Source of the DNA: DASQUK01 sp046723645
GTDB lineage: Bacteria > Actinomycetota > Acidimicrobiia > Acidimicrobiales > VFJN01
Length of the DNA: 15,455 nt
NCBI GenBank assembly: GCA_046723645.1
Contig: JBKOUY010000167.1
Coordinates: 1-15,455 of the forward strand
Direction: 5' to 3'
Positions 6,385-13,440 of this stretch are shown here, piece after piece. A program made the position numbers and the translations under genes. Below the pieces are notes generated by a model. It saw only the letters and a list, made by a program, of their open reading frames with translations. It made no database searches and was not told where the DNA came from. Within the stretch, counting starts at the first letter, position 1, and the number at the start of each line of letters is the position of its first letter.

Positions 6385-6403
6385 TGAAGGGGACAGAGGT
6401 CAG

Positions 6404-8263
6404 CTACGTGTCGTCGCTGAACGTCCCTCCGAAGATGTCCGAGTTCCCGAACGTCGGCGCGCATTGGTTGTTCGGCCCGGGTCGTAGCGCGTCGGAGTGC
6501 GACTCTGGCAGCTCGGCCGCCGAGTCCCGCTCCTCCGGCTCATCTCCGACGACCGGCTCGGCGCCACCGGCGAGGACGTCCTCCACGAACGCCTGCCGGT
6601 AGGCGTTGATCGCCGGGCAGACCGTGCCATTGCGCATGTCGTTCCAGACGGCGGAGCCGAAGTCCCGCGTGGCGACGGCGTAGTTGTAGTCGCCCAGGAA
6701 CTCAGAGGTGAGGCCGTTGGCGCTCGACGCCCGGCCATCGCCGACGGCGCCGCGGAGTTGTGTCGTCCACGGCCCGATCGCGCCGGTGGTCGCGTTCACC
6801 TCGGCGTGGCGCACCACGCCCAGCACCCGCCGGGACGACGTTGTGTCGTTCCGCCACGGGTCGAGCCAGGCGTTGTAGACCAGCCACGCGTCGGTGCCGT
6901 CGGGAGAGATGGCGATGGCCGGGAAGTTCGCGCGGTCGGTGCCGTCGTTGGCGTTGATCGGCGCCGAGTAGCTGTCACCACCGTTGGTGGAGCTCACGAC
7001 GAAGGCCCGCTCGTTGTTGGTGCCGGCCCGGTCGTCCGACCAGGTGATCAGGATCTGGTCGGTGGCGTCGCCGCCGGATGGTGCCCCGTTGGCGATGTCG
7101 ATGCTCGGGAAGGTGTTCGTCCGAGCGCCGGCGATGCCGTCGATGGTGAACCGGCCCTGGGCGGGATCGAACTGGCCGATGCCCGCGACGGGCTGGACGA
7201 TCGCCCGCGGGCGCTCGAAGTTGGCGCCGCCATCGAAGGAGCGCGCCTGGAAGAACACGCCTTGGCGGGTTCGGATGTCGGTTCCGACCCAGACCACGTA
7301 CACCACGCCCTCGCTGTCGGTGCGGACGGCGCAGCCCTGGCGCCCACCGGTCTGGTTGGTGTTCGTCGCCGCGGTGAGCTGGCGGGTCCGCCACGTGTCA
7401 CCGCCGTCCGTGGAACGGGCGAAAAGCACCGGCTCGGATCCGGCGGTGGCGCGGAAGCCCACATTGCAGACGTAGGCGTTGCCGAAGTGGGGGCTCGACT
7501 CGGCATTGTCGGCCCAGAGCTGTTCCTTGTCGCTGAACAGTGCCTCGTTCTGACGCGTGACGATGACCGGATCCATCCAGGCGTCGTTGTCGCCGGCGAT
7601 CGCTCCCGCGATGTCATCGGTACGCGAAACCGCGATGGCGCCCTCGCCAGCGAAACCGTTCCCGCTCGGGAAGTTCGTGGCGATGTTGGCGTAGTACAGG
7701 CGCTGGCCGTTGGCCCAAGCGAAGTCGCCCGACGCGTCGGGAACCGGGCCGAACACCACCTCCGGGTCGCCGTTGGAGACCAGGTCGTTCTCGAAGTAGT
7801 TGGGCAGCGTGCCTATGGGACCGGCAGGGTCCGGCACGCAGCCAGTGTCGCCGGGCGGTGGCTGTCCCGGTGCGGTGTCCGGCTGGCCGAGGCAGCTCGG
7901 TGCGACGCGCGCCGAGAACCCGGTATACGTCGGTTGGGTCCAGGTGCGCCCGGCATCCGTGGAGAACTGGATCCCGGATATGCCGACACCCGGCGTGAAC
8001 GGGCACGTGCGGTCGTCGCCGGCGTTGCACGCCTCCAGATCGATGTTGTCGTTGGCGCCCGCCGCCATGATGTTGGGCTGGACCGGGTTGACGGCCAGGC
8101 CGGGCTCGTTCTGCTTGTTCTGCGAGAACAGCGCGTCGTTGCTGCCTACCGTCACCTCCGTCGAACCGCCGGGCGTCAGCGGGGCGGCAGCCGCAAGCGC
8201 GGCCAGGAGGAGGATCGTGGTGAGCGCGGCGACCGCGGCGCCAGTGAGACGGGTCAAACGCAT
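6404..8263 (-). CDS. Secreted Asp-box (sialidase-like) beta-propeller protein
   Basis: A 619-residue exported protein. The N-terminus M-R-L-T-R-L-T-G followed by a long Ala/Leu core and A-A-A-A-P is a signal peptide, with cleavage probably near 25-28. Four Asp-box motifs (S-x-D-x-G-x-T-W type), which mark blade turns in sialidase-like propellers, occur at 101-108, 284-291, 342-349 and 425-432, the last two degenerate. The mature part looks like one six-bladed propeller with long insertions; a Gly/Pro-rich loop and cysteines lie at 118-150. I do not see the arginine triad and F/Y-R-I-P of true sialidases, so enzymatic activity is doubtful and a carbohydrate-binding or structural role is possible. 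No membrane anchor or LPXTG. The start is set at ATG 8263 because AGGGGG stands five bases upstream and it begins the signal peptide. The C-terminal 60 residues are acidic and low in order. Confidence 0.8.
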   Translation of the reverse strand: MRLTRLTGAAVAALTTILLLAALAAAAPLTPGGSTEVTVGSNDALFSQNKQNEPGLAVNPVQPNIMAAGANDNIDLEACNAGDDRTCPFTPGVGISGIQFSTDAGRTWTQPTYTGFSARVAPSCLGQPDTAPGQPPPGDTGCVPDPAGPIGTLPNYFENDLVSNGDPEVVFGPVPDASGDFAWANGQRLYYANIATNFPSGNGFAGEGAIAVSRTDDIAGAIAGDNDAWMDPVIVTRQNEALFSDKEQLWADNAESSPHFGNAYVCNVGFRATAGSEPVLFARSTDGGDTWRTRQLTAATNTNQTGGRQGCAVRTDSEGVVYVVWVGTDIRTRQGVFFQARSFDGGANFERPRAIVQPVAGIGQFDPAQGRFTIDGIAGARTNTFPSIDIANGAPSGGDATDQILITWSDDRAGTNNERAFVVSSTNGGDSYSAPINANDGTDRANFPAIAISPDGTDAWLVYNAWLDPWRNDTTSSRRVLGVVRHAEVNATTGAIGPWTTQLRGAVGDGRASSANGLTSEFLGDYNYAVATRDFGSAVWNDMRNGTVCPAINAYRQAFVEDVLAGGAEPVVGDEPEERDSAAELPESHSDALRPGPNNQCAPTFGNSDIFGGTFSDDT

Positions 8264-8366
8264 GACACCCCCTGTGCATCGTTGCATTGGATGTGTGGGC
8301 GGGGCCGCCGGTCAGTCAGCCATCCGAAAGAAGGATCGCCGAGGGGGCCCTGGCGCTCGTGACCAT

Positions 8367-8394
8367 TCCCGATCGGCGCGGCCACCAATCGGGA
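8367..8394 (-). terminator. Second hairpin after the beta-helix gene
   Basis: TCCCGAT (8367-8373) and ATCGGGA (8388-8394) pair over 7 bp with a 14-base loop. An outer pair CGCTCG (8354-8359) and CGAGCG (8398-8403) can extend the structure. It follows the hairpin at 8407-8431 and lies about 100 bp before the Asp-box gene start, so it may act as a second stop or as a leader structure of the next gene. Confidence 0.3.
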
Positions 8395-8406
8395 TCGCGA
8401 GCGTGC

Positions 8407-8431
8407 CGCAGGTCGACTGCGCTGACCTGCG
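8407..8431 (-). terminator. Hairpin directly after the beta-helix gene stop
   Basis: CGCAGGTC (8407-8414) and GACCTGCG (8424-8431) form an 8-bp perfect stem with a 9-base loop, starting at the base after the stop codon of the beta-helix protein gene on the minus strand. No U-tract follows. Position and stability suggest a terminator or 3'-end protecting structure. Confidence 0.42.
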
Positions 8432-10270
8432 CTAAGGCGTCGGGTAGTCCGCGATGTAGACGGGGGCTCCGATCCTGGTCGTGTCGGCCGCATCGCCCAC
8501 ACCGTTGACGACGTGGTCGATGGTGCCGGCACTGAGGTTGACCGTCATGACGTGGTGGAGCCTGACGCCCGGCACCTCGGGCACCTCGAAGCCGTTCTCC
8601 GTGTGGATCGACGGGTTGTTCCGGTTGAAGACGTAAACCCCGCCGCCGTGGAGCGTGTGGGTCCGCACCCCATCACCGACCTTGTAGCCGGCCCAACCGT
8701 CGACCGCGCCGTTCATCCACTCGGCCTGGGTGGGCGGGTCGTACGGCAGCTCGTTCTGATACAGGATCGTGGCGCCGTCGTCGCCGTTCCACACGGTGTT
8801 GTACTGCTGGAAGTGCTCCACGAACAGGCCGTTCGCGGTCACGTGGTCCCCATTCACGACCACGCCGTTGCGGCCGAGGTTGGTGTTCCACCGTTCGGTG
8901 TCGTTGAGGCCCTCGACGCCGTGGTCGGCCCGCCAGACCCACGTGTGGTCGATCAGCACGTGGTCAGTGTTGACCTGGAGCGCGATGCGAGCTTTCCCGA
9001 CGTGCGGTCCGCCGACGCGGAAGTACACGTCCGACAGCGTGGTCGGGTTTTGTGCCGAGCTCCCGCTCGTGCCGTGCCCGCTGCCCACTCTCAGCAGGAC
9101 CGGCGACTCCTCGGTGCCGGCGTCAACCGTCACGCCCGCGACGATGACGCCGGGCACGTCGGCGATGTCGAGTGGGGTCGACCCGTCGACAGCCGTGAGC
9201 GTGGCGTGACCGAGCCCGAGGACCACTGTGTCGGGGCGCTTGATCTTGATGCTGCGTGCAATGTCGTAGACCCCGGGCGTGAGCAGCAGGTGCTTGCCGC
9301 TGGCGAGCTGGTCGTTGATCACTTTCACGGAGTCCGACGGCGTCGCGACGAAGAAGTCGCCGATCGGCAGCGTGCGTCCCGGCGCCTCACCCGATGCCCA
9401 CGTCGTGCCGCTGGTGTCCGTCCGGGCGGCGGGCACGCGGACGTTGTAGGCGCCGTCGTCGTCGATGAACAGGTAAGGCTTCTCCCGGCTCACCGGCGTC
9501 GTGCCGAGCGTCGTGTAGGGCGGGTCCGGGAAGCCGGCATCACTGGGCGCGCCGACGACACCCGAGAACACCTGGTTCCACACGCCGTTGGTCCAACCGC
9601 CGATCTCGCTGTTGCGGGTCAGCCACTGCTGCTGCGAGCCGTTGAGCGTGTTCGGCAGCCTCGAGTCCGAAATGAAGCCGCCGCTCGCGAACTGCGGACC
9701 GGCGGTGCAGTAGTCCATCAGGGACAGGGTGTTGCCGCTGATGGCCACGCGGCGCATGGACGCCGCCTGGGAGACCGCCCAGAAGTTCGCCGACGCGCGG
9801 CAGCCGTCCTGGCCAAGTGAGTTGACGTTGATCGACAGGTTGGAGAGCGTCCGCCAGAAGTTGACGAGCGCCACGCAGTTGTCGGGTGCGAGGCAGCGGT
9901 TGTAGACCTCCACCTTCCCGTTGATGACCACGTCGGTCGGTGAGGCGCCCAGGCCGGCGATCTCGGTGTAGTAGCCAACCTTGATCTGCAGCGGGTGCTC
10001 GTCGGTGCCGTACGTGCCCGGCTTGAACAGGTACGCGAACCGGTCGGTGCCCATCTCGTTGTCGACCTGGGCGGCGTGGGTGGCATCGAGCGTCGCCTGT
10101 ATCTCGCTCACCGGCATGCTGGGATCGAAGACGGTGACGTGGATCCCGAGGTCGGGGTTGGCGTCGGCCGTTTGGGGCCCGGCGCCGGCCGTCCCCGTCA
10201 GCGAGACGGTGGCCGCGACCACCACGCCGATCGCGGTGGCGATGACCTGGCTGGGACGATGGATGATCAT
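8432..10270 (-). CDS. Secreted parallel beta-helix protein (family often labelled 'adenylyl cyclase')
   Basis: A 612-residue exported protein. M-I-I-H-R-P-S followed by a hydrophobic stretch (8-25) and T-A-G-A-G is a signal peptide. The mature part carries two pectate-lyase/GH55-like right-handed beta-helix regions. The first (about 50-250) includes L-F-K-P-G-T-Y, V-G-Y-Y-T-E-I-A-G-L-G and F-W-R-T-L-S-N-L-S; the second (about 310-560) has L-L-L-T-P-G-V-Y, V-V-L-G-L-G-H-A-T-L and repeated V-x-I-D/V-x-N rungs such as V-L-I-D-H-T-W-V-W-R-A-D-H-G. I recall near-identical motifs from Streptomyces proteins annotated 'adenylyl cyclase' or 'coagulation factor 5/8 type'; no cyclase domain is visible. 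Likely role is binding or cleaving extracellular polysaccharide, unproven. The frame is open to 10426, but the signal peptide sets ATG 10270; GAGG lies about 12 bases upstream, rather far. Two hairpins follow the stop. Confidence 0.85.
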   Translation of the reverse strand: MIIHRPSQVIATAIGVVVAATVSLTGTAGAGPQTADANPDLGIHVTVFDPSMPVSEIQATLDATHAAQVDNEMGTDRFAYLFKPGTYGTDEHPLQIKVGYYTEIAGLGASPTDVVINGKVEVYNRCLAPDNCVALVNFWRTLSNLSINVNSLGQDGCRASANFWAVSQAASMRRVAISGNTLSLMDYCTAGPQFASGGFISDSRLPNTLNGSQQQWLTRNSEIGGWTNGVWNQVFSGVVGAPSDAGFPDPPYTTLGTTPVSREKPYLFIDDDGAYNVRVPAARTDTSGTTWASGEAPGRTLPIGDFFVATPSDSVKVINDQLASGKHLLLTPGVYDIARSIKIKRPDTVVLGLGHATLTAVDGSTPLDIADVPGVIVAGVTVDAGTEESPVLLRVGSGHGTSGSSAQNPTTLSDVYFRVGGPHVGKARIALQVNTDHVLIDHTWVWRADHGVEGLNDTERWNTNLGRNGVVVNGDHVTANGLFVEHFQQYNTVWNGDDGATILYQNELPYDPPTQAEWMNGAVDGWAGYKVGDGVRTHTLHGGGVYVFNRNNPSIHTENGFEVPEVPGVRLHHVMTVNLSAGTIDHVVNGVGDAADTTRIGAPVYIADYPTP

Positions 10271-10350
10271 GCGCTCGTCGTTCCTCTCTGCGGGTCCGGC
10301 GCGGTGCGGTAACGACACGGTCGAGAGAGCGCTCCCCCCTCCCTCTGCGT

Positions 10351-10366
10351 CCTGCCCGCGGGCAGG
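10351..10366. promoter_or_regulatory. 16-bp perfect palindrome in a divergent promoter region
   Basis: CCTGCCCGCGGGCAGG is fully self-complementary. It lies in the 185-bp gap between the divergent beta-helix (minus, start 10270) and antiporter (plus, start 10456) genes, where an operator could control both. No U-tract and no upstream gene end on either strand, so a terminator is unlikely. The regulator is unknown. Confidence 0.4.
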
Positions 10367-10455
10367 GCGAGCGGATGGACGTAACGTACATCGCCCGCTC
10401 GCACGCCGGAATGGGTGTGCGACCACCGCAGAGCGGCGCGGTCAGACTCTCGGGG

Positions 10456-12039
10456 GTGGATGGGATCGAGGTCGGCCTCGCCGCCGTGCTGGTGTTGGTG
10501 GCCATCCTCAATGCGCTGGCCAGCCGGATCGGCATCCCGTACCCGATCGTGCTGGTGCTGGGCGGTCTGGCGCTGGGCGTCGTGCCTGGCATGCCACAGG
10601 TCGAGCTCGATCCCGACCTGGTGCTGCTCGTCTTCCTGCCGCCGTTGCTGTACGCGGCGGCGTTCTTCTCGGAGATCCGGACGCTGCGGGGCTATGCCCG
10701 CGCCCTGTCGCTCACGTCGGTCGGGCTCGTGCTCGCCACGACGGTGCTGGTGGCGGTGCCGGGCCACCTGGTGCTCGACCTGCCATGGCCGATGGCGTTT
10801 GCGCTGGGTGCGATCGTCTCGCCCACCGACCCGGTGGCGGCGACGGCCATCATGCGCCGGCTGGGCGCCCCTCACCGCATCGTCAACCTGGTGGAGGGCG
10901 AGAGCCTGGTGAACGACGCCGCCGCCCTGATCGCGTACCGGGTCGCCGTCGCCGCCGCAGTCGGCGGGGCGTTCTCGCTGCTGGGCGCCGGGCTCGAGTT
11001 CGTGTTGGCTGGCGTCGGCGGCGTGGCCCTGGGGCTGGCGACCGGCTACGTGATCGCGGAGATCCGCCGGCGCCTCGACGATCCGCCGACCGAGATCACG
11101 ATCGCCTTGCTCACGGGGTACATCGCCTTCCTGCCCGCCGAGGAGCTCCACCTGTCAGCGGTCCTGGCGGTCGTGACCGCCGGGCTGTACCTCGGCTGGC
11201 GATCGCCGGAGCTGGCGTCACCACCCACCCGCCTCCAGGCATTCGCCGTGTGGGACGTGGTCACGTTCCTGCTCAACGCCACGCTCTTCGTGCTCATCGG
11301 GCTGCAGCTGCCGGTGGTGGTCGACGCGCTCACAGCGGAGTCGCCGGCGAAGCTCGCGGGGTACGCCGCGATCGTGTGCGGCGCCGTGATCGGCGGACGC
11401 TTCCTCTGGCTGTTCACCGTCCCGTACATCGTCCGGGCGCTCGATCGGCGTCCCCGGCAGCGGGAGCGCCGGGTAGGCGCCGCCGAGCGGGTCGTGGTTG
11501 CCTGGAGCGGCCTGCGCGGGGCCGTGTCGCTGGCCACGGCGCTGGCACTGCCCCTCGAGACCGATGCCGGCGATCCCCTGCCGGGTCGCGACCTGATCGT
11601 GTTCGTCACGTTCGCGGTCGTGCTGGTCACCGTCGTCGGTCAGGGATTGACGCTGCCGACGCTGATCCGGCGCCTCCATGTGGTGGCCGACGGCCGCGAG
11701 GACGAGCGCGAGGAGCTGCACGCCCGGCTGGAGGCGGGCAAGGCGGCGCTGACGGAGCTCGAGGTGATGGCGACGGAGGGCTGGGCCGGTGACGAGGCGC
11801 TCGATCGCGCCCGCCAGTACTACGAGCAACGCACCAGGCGGTTCGCAGCCCGCGCCGGCAAGATCGAGGACGAGGGCTACGAGGACGCGTCGCAGGTCCG
11901 CGAGCAGGTCTTGCGGCGGCTCTACCGAGCCGAGCGGCGGACGATCGTCGAGCTCCGCAACACGGGCGGCATCAGCAACGACGTGATGCACCGCCTGGAG
12001 CGCGAGCTCGACCTCGAGGAGTCCTACCTGGAGCACTAG
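10456..12039 (+). CDS. Na+/H+ antiporter, CPA1 family
   Basis: A 527-residue inner-membrane cation/proton antiporter of the CPA1 (NhaP/sodium-hydrogen exchanger) type. It exchanges cytoplasmic Na+ (or K+) for protons for pH and salt balance. Family motifs are I-P-Y-P near 27-30, F-L-P-P-L-L-Y-A near 60-67, S-P-T-D-P-V-A-A at 122-129 (ion-binding Asp125 in the unwound helix), E-G-E-S-L-V-N-D at 147-154 (Asp154 is the other carboxylate), and W-S-G-L-R-G-A-V-S-L-A at 350-360. About 12 hydrophobic helices span 5-415. The last 110 residues are a charged, helix-forming cytoplasmic tail (E/R-rich), probably regulatory. The frame is open to ATG 10375, but codons before 10456 are atypical (AGA, GTA, CGA, CCA), and GTG 10456 gives the usual N-terminus; the upstream start remains possible. 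A weak CCAGC...GCTGG hairpin follows the stop. Confidence 0.9.
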   Translation: MDGIEVGLAAVLVLVAILNALASRIGIPYPIVLVLGGLALGVVPGMPQVELDPDLVLLVFLPPLLYAAAFFSEIRTLRGYARALSLTSVGLVLATTVLVAVPGHLVLDLPWPMAFALGAIVSPTDPVAATAIMRRLGAPHRIVNLVEGESLVNDAAALIAYRVAVAAAVGGAFSLLGAGLEFVLAGVGGVALGLATGYVIAEIRRRLDDPPTEITIALLTGYIAFLPAEELHLSAVLAVVTAGLYLGWRSPELASPPTRLQAFAVWDVVTFLLNATLFVLIGLQLPVVVDALTAESPAKLAGYAAIVCGAVIGGRFLWLFTVPYIVRALDRRPRQRERRVGAAERVVVAWSGLRGAVSLATALALPLETDAGDPLPGRDLIVFVTFAVVLVTVVGQGLTLPTLIRRLHVVADGREDEREELHARLEAGKAALTELEVMATEGWAGDEALDRARQYYEQRTRRFAARAGKIEDEGYEDASQVREQVLRRLYRAERRTIVELRNTGGISNDVMHRLERELDLEESYLEH

Positions 12040-12041
12040 CA

Positions 12042-12055
12042 CCAGCGGGCGCTGG
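12042..12055 (+). terminator. Weak hairpin after the antiporter gene
   Basis: CCAGC (12042-12046) and GCTGG (12051-12055) pair around GGGC and are followed by GGGGTTGT. It begins three bases after the antiporter stop. The stem is short, so termination would be weak and read-through into the SDR gene is possible. Confidence 0.27.
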
Positions 12056-12080
12056 GGGGTTGTACCGGAGGCACCGCCGA

Positions 12081-12086
12081 TACCCT
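12081..12086 (+). promoter_or_regulatory. Candidate -10 box for a leaderless SDR transcript
   Basis: TACCCT fits the actinobacterial -10 pattern TAnnnT and ends eight bases before the ATG at 12095. The SDR gene has no Shine-Dalgarno, so transcription may begin at or next to its start codon. No -35 hexamer is obvious. Confidence 0.3.
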
Positions 12087-12094
12087 TCCGGCCT

Positions 12095-12745
12095 ATGCGC
12101 ATCGTCATCGCCGGTGGCCACGGCCAGGTGGCCCTGCGGCTCGAGCGCCTGCTGACGGACGCTGGTCACACGGCCGTGGGCATCGTGCGGAATCCCGGCC
12201 AGGGGGACGACCTGCGCTCCGCCGGCGCCGAGGCCCTGATCTGCGATCTCGAGGAGACTGACGTCGGAACGGTGGCCGGTCACCTCGACGGCGCCGACGC
12301 GGTGGTGTTCGCCGCGGGCGCCGGCCCGGGCAGCGGCATCCCTCGCAAGACGACCGTTGACCGCAACGCCTCCGTGTTGACGGCCGACGCCGCCGAACGG
12401 GCCGGCGTCCGGCGGTTCGTGCAGATCTCGTCGATGGGCGCGGGCGCCCCGCCCCGAGCGGGCACCGACGAGACGTTCGCCGCCTACCTCCGCGCCAAGA
12501 CCGAGGCCGAGGACGATCTGCGCCGCCGGGACCTGGACTGGACGGTGCTACGCCCCGGCGGGCTCACCAACGCGCCTGGCACCGGTCGGGTACGGCTGGC
12601 GGACTCCGTCCCCCGGGGCCAGATCAGCCGCGACGACGTCGCCGCCGTTGTCGCTGCCTTGGTCACCGGCGGGGCGGGCATCGGCCGGACGCTGGAGCTC
12701 GTCGCCGGAGACGTCCCGATCGCGCAGGCGATCATGCAGGTGTAG
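12095..12745 (+). CDS. NAD(P)-binding atypical SDR-family protein
   Basis: A 216-residue Rossmann-fold protein of the atypical short-chain dehydrogenase group (the YhfK/NmrA-like 'NAD(P)H-binding' proteins). M-R-I-V-I-A-G-G-H-G-Q-V-A (7-13) is the dinucleotide loop, here G-G-H-G-Q-V-A rather than the more usual G-A-T-G-x-x-G. I-C-D-L-E follows strand 3, V-V-F-A-A-G-A-G marks strand 4, F-V-Q-I-S-S-M-G is the strand before the active site, and Y131-L-R-A-K135 is the Y-x3-K pair. W-T-V-L-R-P-G-G-L-T is typical of the C-terminal part. Length is usual for the group (about 210-220). Members act as oxidoreductases, quinone or flavin reductases, or redox sensors; the substrate here cannot be told. 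No ribosome-binding site is visible, hence the leaderless suggestion. The 3' end overlaps the convergent STAS gene by 14 bases. Confidence 0.85.
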   Translation: MRIVIAGGHGQVALRLERLLTDAGHTAVGIVRNPGQGDDLRSAGAEALICDLEETDVGTVAGHLDGADAVVFAAGAGPGSGIPRKTTVDRNASVLTADAAERAGVRRFVQISSMGAGAPPRAGTDETFAAYLRAKTEAEDDLRRRDLDWTVLRPGGLTNAPGTGRVRLADSVPRGQISRDDVAAVVAALVTGGAGIGRTLELVAGDVPIAQAIMQV

Positions 12746-13259
12746 ATCGGCGCCCACGGTTCGGCGGTGAACCGAGAACGTGCGAGTGCGACGCGCTCGA
12801 CCCTGAACGCATCTCGAACGCGGCGACCGCAGGTCCGACGATCCACGCGACGCCGGGGTCCCAGAGGCCGTTCGGTCCCACCAGTTCGGCCTCCAGGGCC
12901 TGGTAGCCGACGGAATCGACGCGGGCGACGTCGCCGGTGTCGATCACGATGGTCGCCTCGTGGCGGGGGCGACGGTCACCCTCCCCCACCAGCCGGGCCG
13001 AACGCCGTGTGCCGGCCATGTCGCGAGCGAGCGCCATGGCCTCGCCGAGGCGCGGGGCAGTGGCCCGGTCGAGGGCTCCGGAGATGCTCAGCTCGACGAC
13101 GTTGCCACGCCGTCGGATCGCGACGTCCAGCACACCTGGCATCCGGCCGGGAGCAGACGCGGTGGACGTGGGACCGGCGGGGCTGGTCGCCTCGCGCCGG
13201 ACACCGCGGACGGCCGACATGCCGCCCGACGGAAGCGGGTCAGCGGGCCGCGTGCGCAT
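12732..13259 (-). CDS. STAS-domain protein, anti-anti-sigma-factor-like
   Basis: A protein of up to 175 residues with one STAS domain. From V-L-D-V-A-I-R-R-R-G-N-V-V-E-L-S-I-S-G-A-L-D (strands 1-2) it continues through A-P-R-L-G-E-A-M, then I-V-I-D-T-G-D-V-A-R-V-D-S-V-G-Y, ending around V-A-W-I-V-G-P-A-V-A. In SpoIIAA/RsbV-type anti-anti-sigma factors a Ser in D-S-x-G is phosphorylated by an anti-sigma kinase; here D-S-V-G keeps that serine (Ser116 from the upstream start). A charged insertion (T-R-R-S-A-R...R-P-R-H) separates helix 1 from the next strand, unusual for the family. Starts at 13259, 13220 and 13142 are all in frame and none has a Shine-Dalgarno; the domain begins soon after 13142, so the N-terminus is uncertain. 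No anti-sigma kinase gene is nearby. Third-position GC is high throughout, supporting coding. Confidence 0.72.
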   Translation of the reverse strand: MRTRPADPLPSGGMSAVRGVRREATSPAGPTSTASAPGRMPGVLDVAIRRRGNVVELSISGALDRATAPRLGEAMALARDMAGTRRSARLVGEGDRRPRHEATIVIDTGDVARVDSVGYQALEAELVGPNGLWDPGVAWIVGPAVAAFEMRSGSSASHSHVLGSPPNRGRRSTPA

Positions 13260-13349
13260 GGTTGTCGACCGGTGCGATGTGCCTGGTTGCCACCGGCGCC
13301 GCCGTCATCTTTCGCTTGGTCATCATGCACGCCACCATGACGAAGCTGC

Positions 13350-13395
13350 GCTGAGAGACCGCTGAGACCACCCCGCCCCTGAGGACTTCTCTCAG
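13350..13395. promoter_or_regulatory. Phased CTGAG repeats upstream of the ferritin-like gene
   Basis: GCTGAGAGACC at 13350 and GCTGAGACC at 13361 are direct repeats exactly 11 bp apart, followed by CCTGAGGAC at 13378. In addition CTGAGAGA (13351-13358) and TCTCTCAG (13388-13395) are perfect 8-bp inverted repeats. Eleven-base direct repeats are the usual binding pattern of OmpR/PhoB-type response regulators; the symmetric pair would instead fit a dimeric repressor. The block ends 34 bp before the candidate -10 of the gene at 13441. Confidence 0.35.
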
Positions 13396-13428
13396 TTGCG
13401 GACGATGTCGCTAGCGGGGCGGCTCCAC

Positions 13429-13434
13429 TAGCGT
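13429..13434 (+). promoter_or_regulatory. Candidate -10 box for a leaderless ferritin-like gene
   Basis: TAGCGT matches TAnnnT and its final T stands seven bases before the GTG start at 13441, the spacing expected if transcription starts at the first base of the codon. GGAG one base before GTG is too close to act as a Shine-Dalgarno, which also favours a leaderless mRNA. No good -35 is seen. Confidence 0.35.
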
Positions 13435-13440
13435 CGGAGC

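Noticed and set aside
6404..8263. Calling the Asp-box protein a true exo-sialidase
   Set aside because: Asp-boxes occur in many propellers; the arginine triad and the R-I-P motif of sialidases could not be found.
6497..8362. 621-codon plus-strand open frame opposite the Asp-box gene
   Set aside because: High-GC shadow frame rich in Arg, Val and Gly; the minus strand has a signal peptide, Asp-boxes and a Shine-Dalgarno.
8513..9820. 435-codon plus-strand open frame opposite the beta-helix gene
   Set aside because: Shadow frame with repetitive V-V-D/R-R composition and no family; the minus-strand protein is clearly recognisable.
9981..11792. 603-codon plus-strand open frame crossing the divergent spacer and the antiporter gene
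   Set aside because: Beyond the spacer it is an Arg/Gly/Pro-rich out-of-frame reading of the antiporter, which has full CPA1 motifs in its own frame.
13277..13354. 25-codon hydrophobic peptide frame divergent from the first STAS gene
   Set aside because: No Shine-Dalgarno, very short, and the frame is open well upstream; a chance hydrophobic stretch cannot be excluded.
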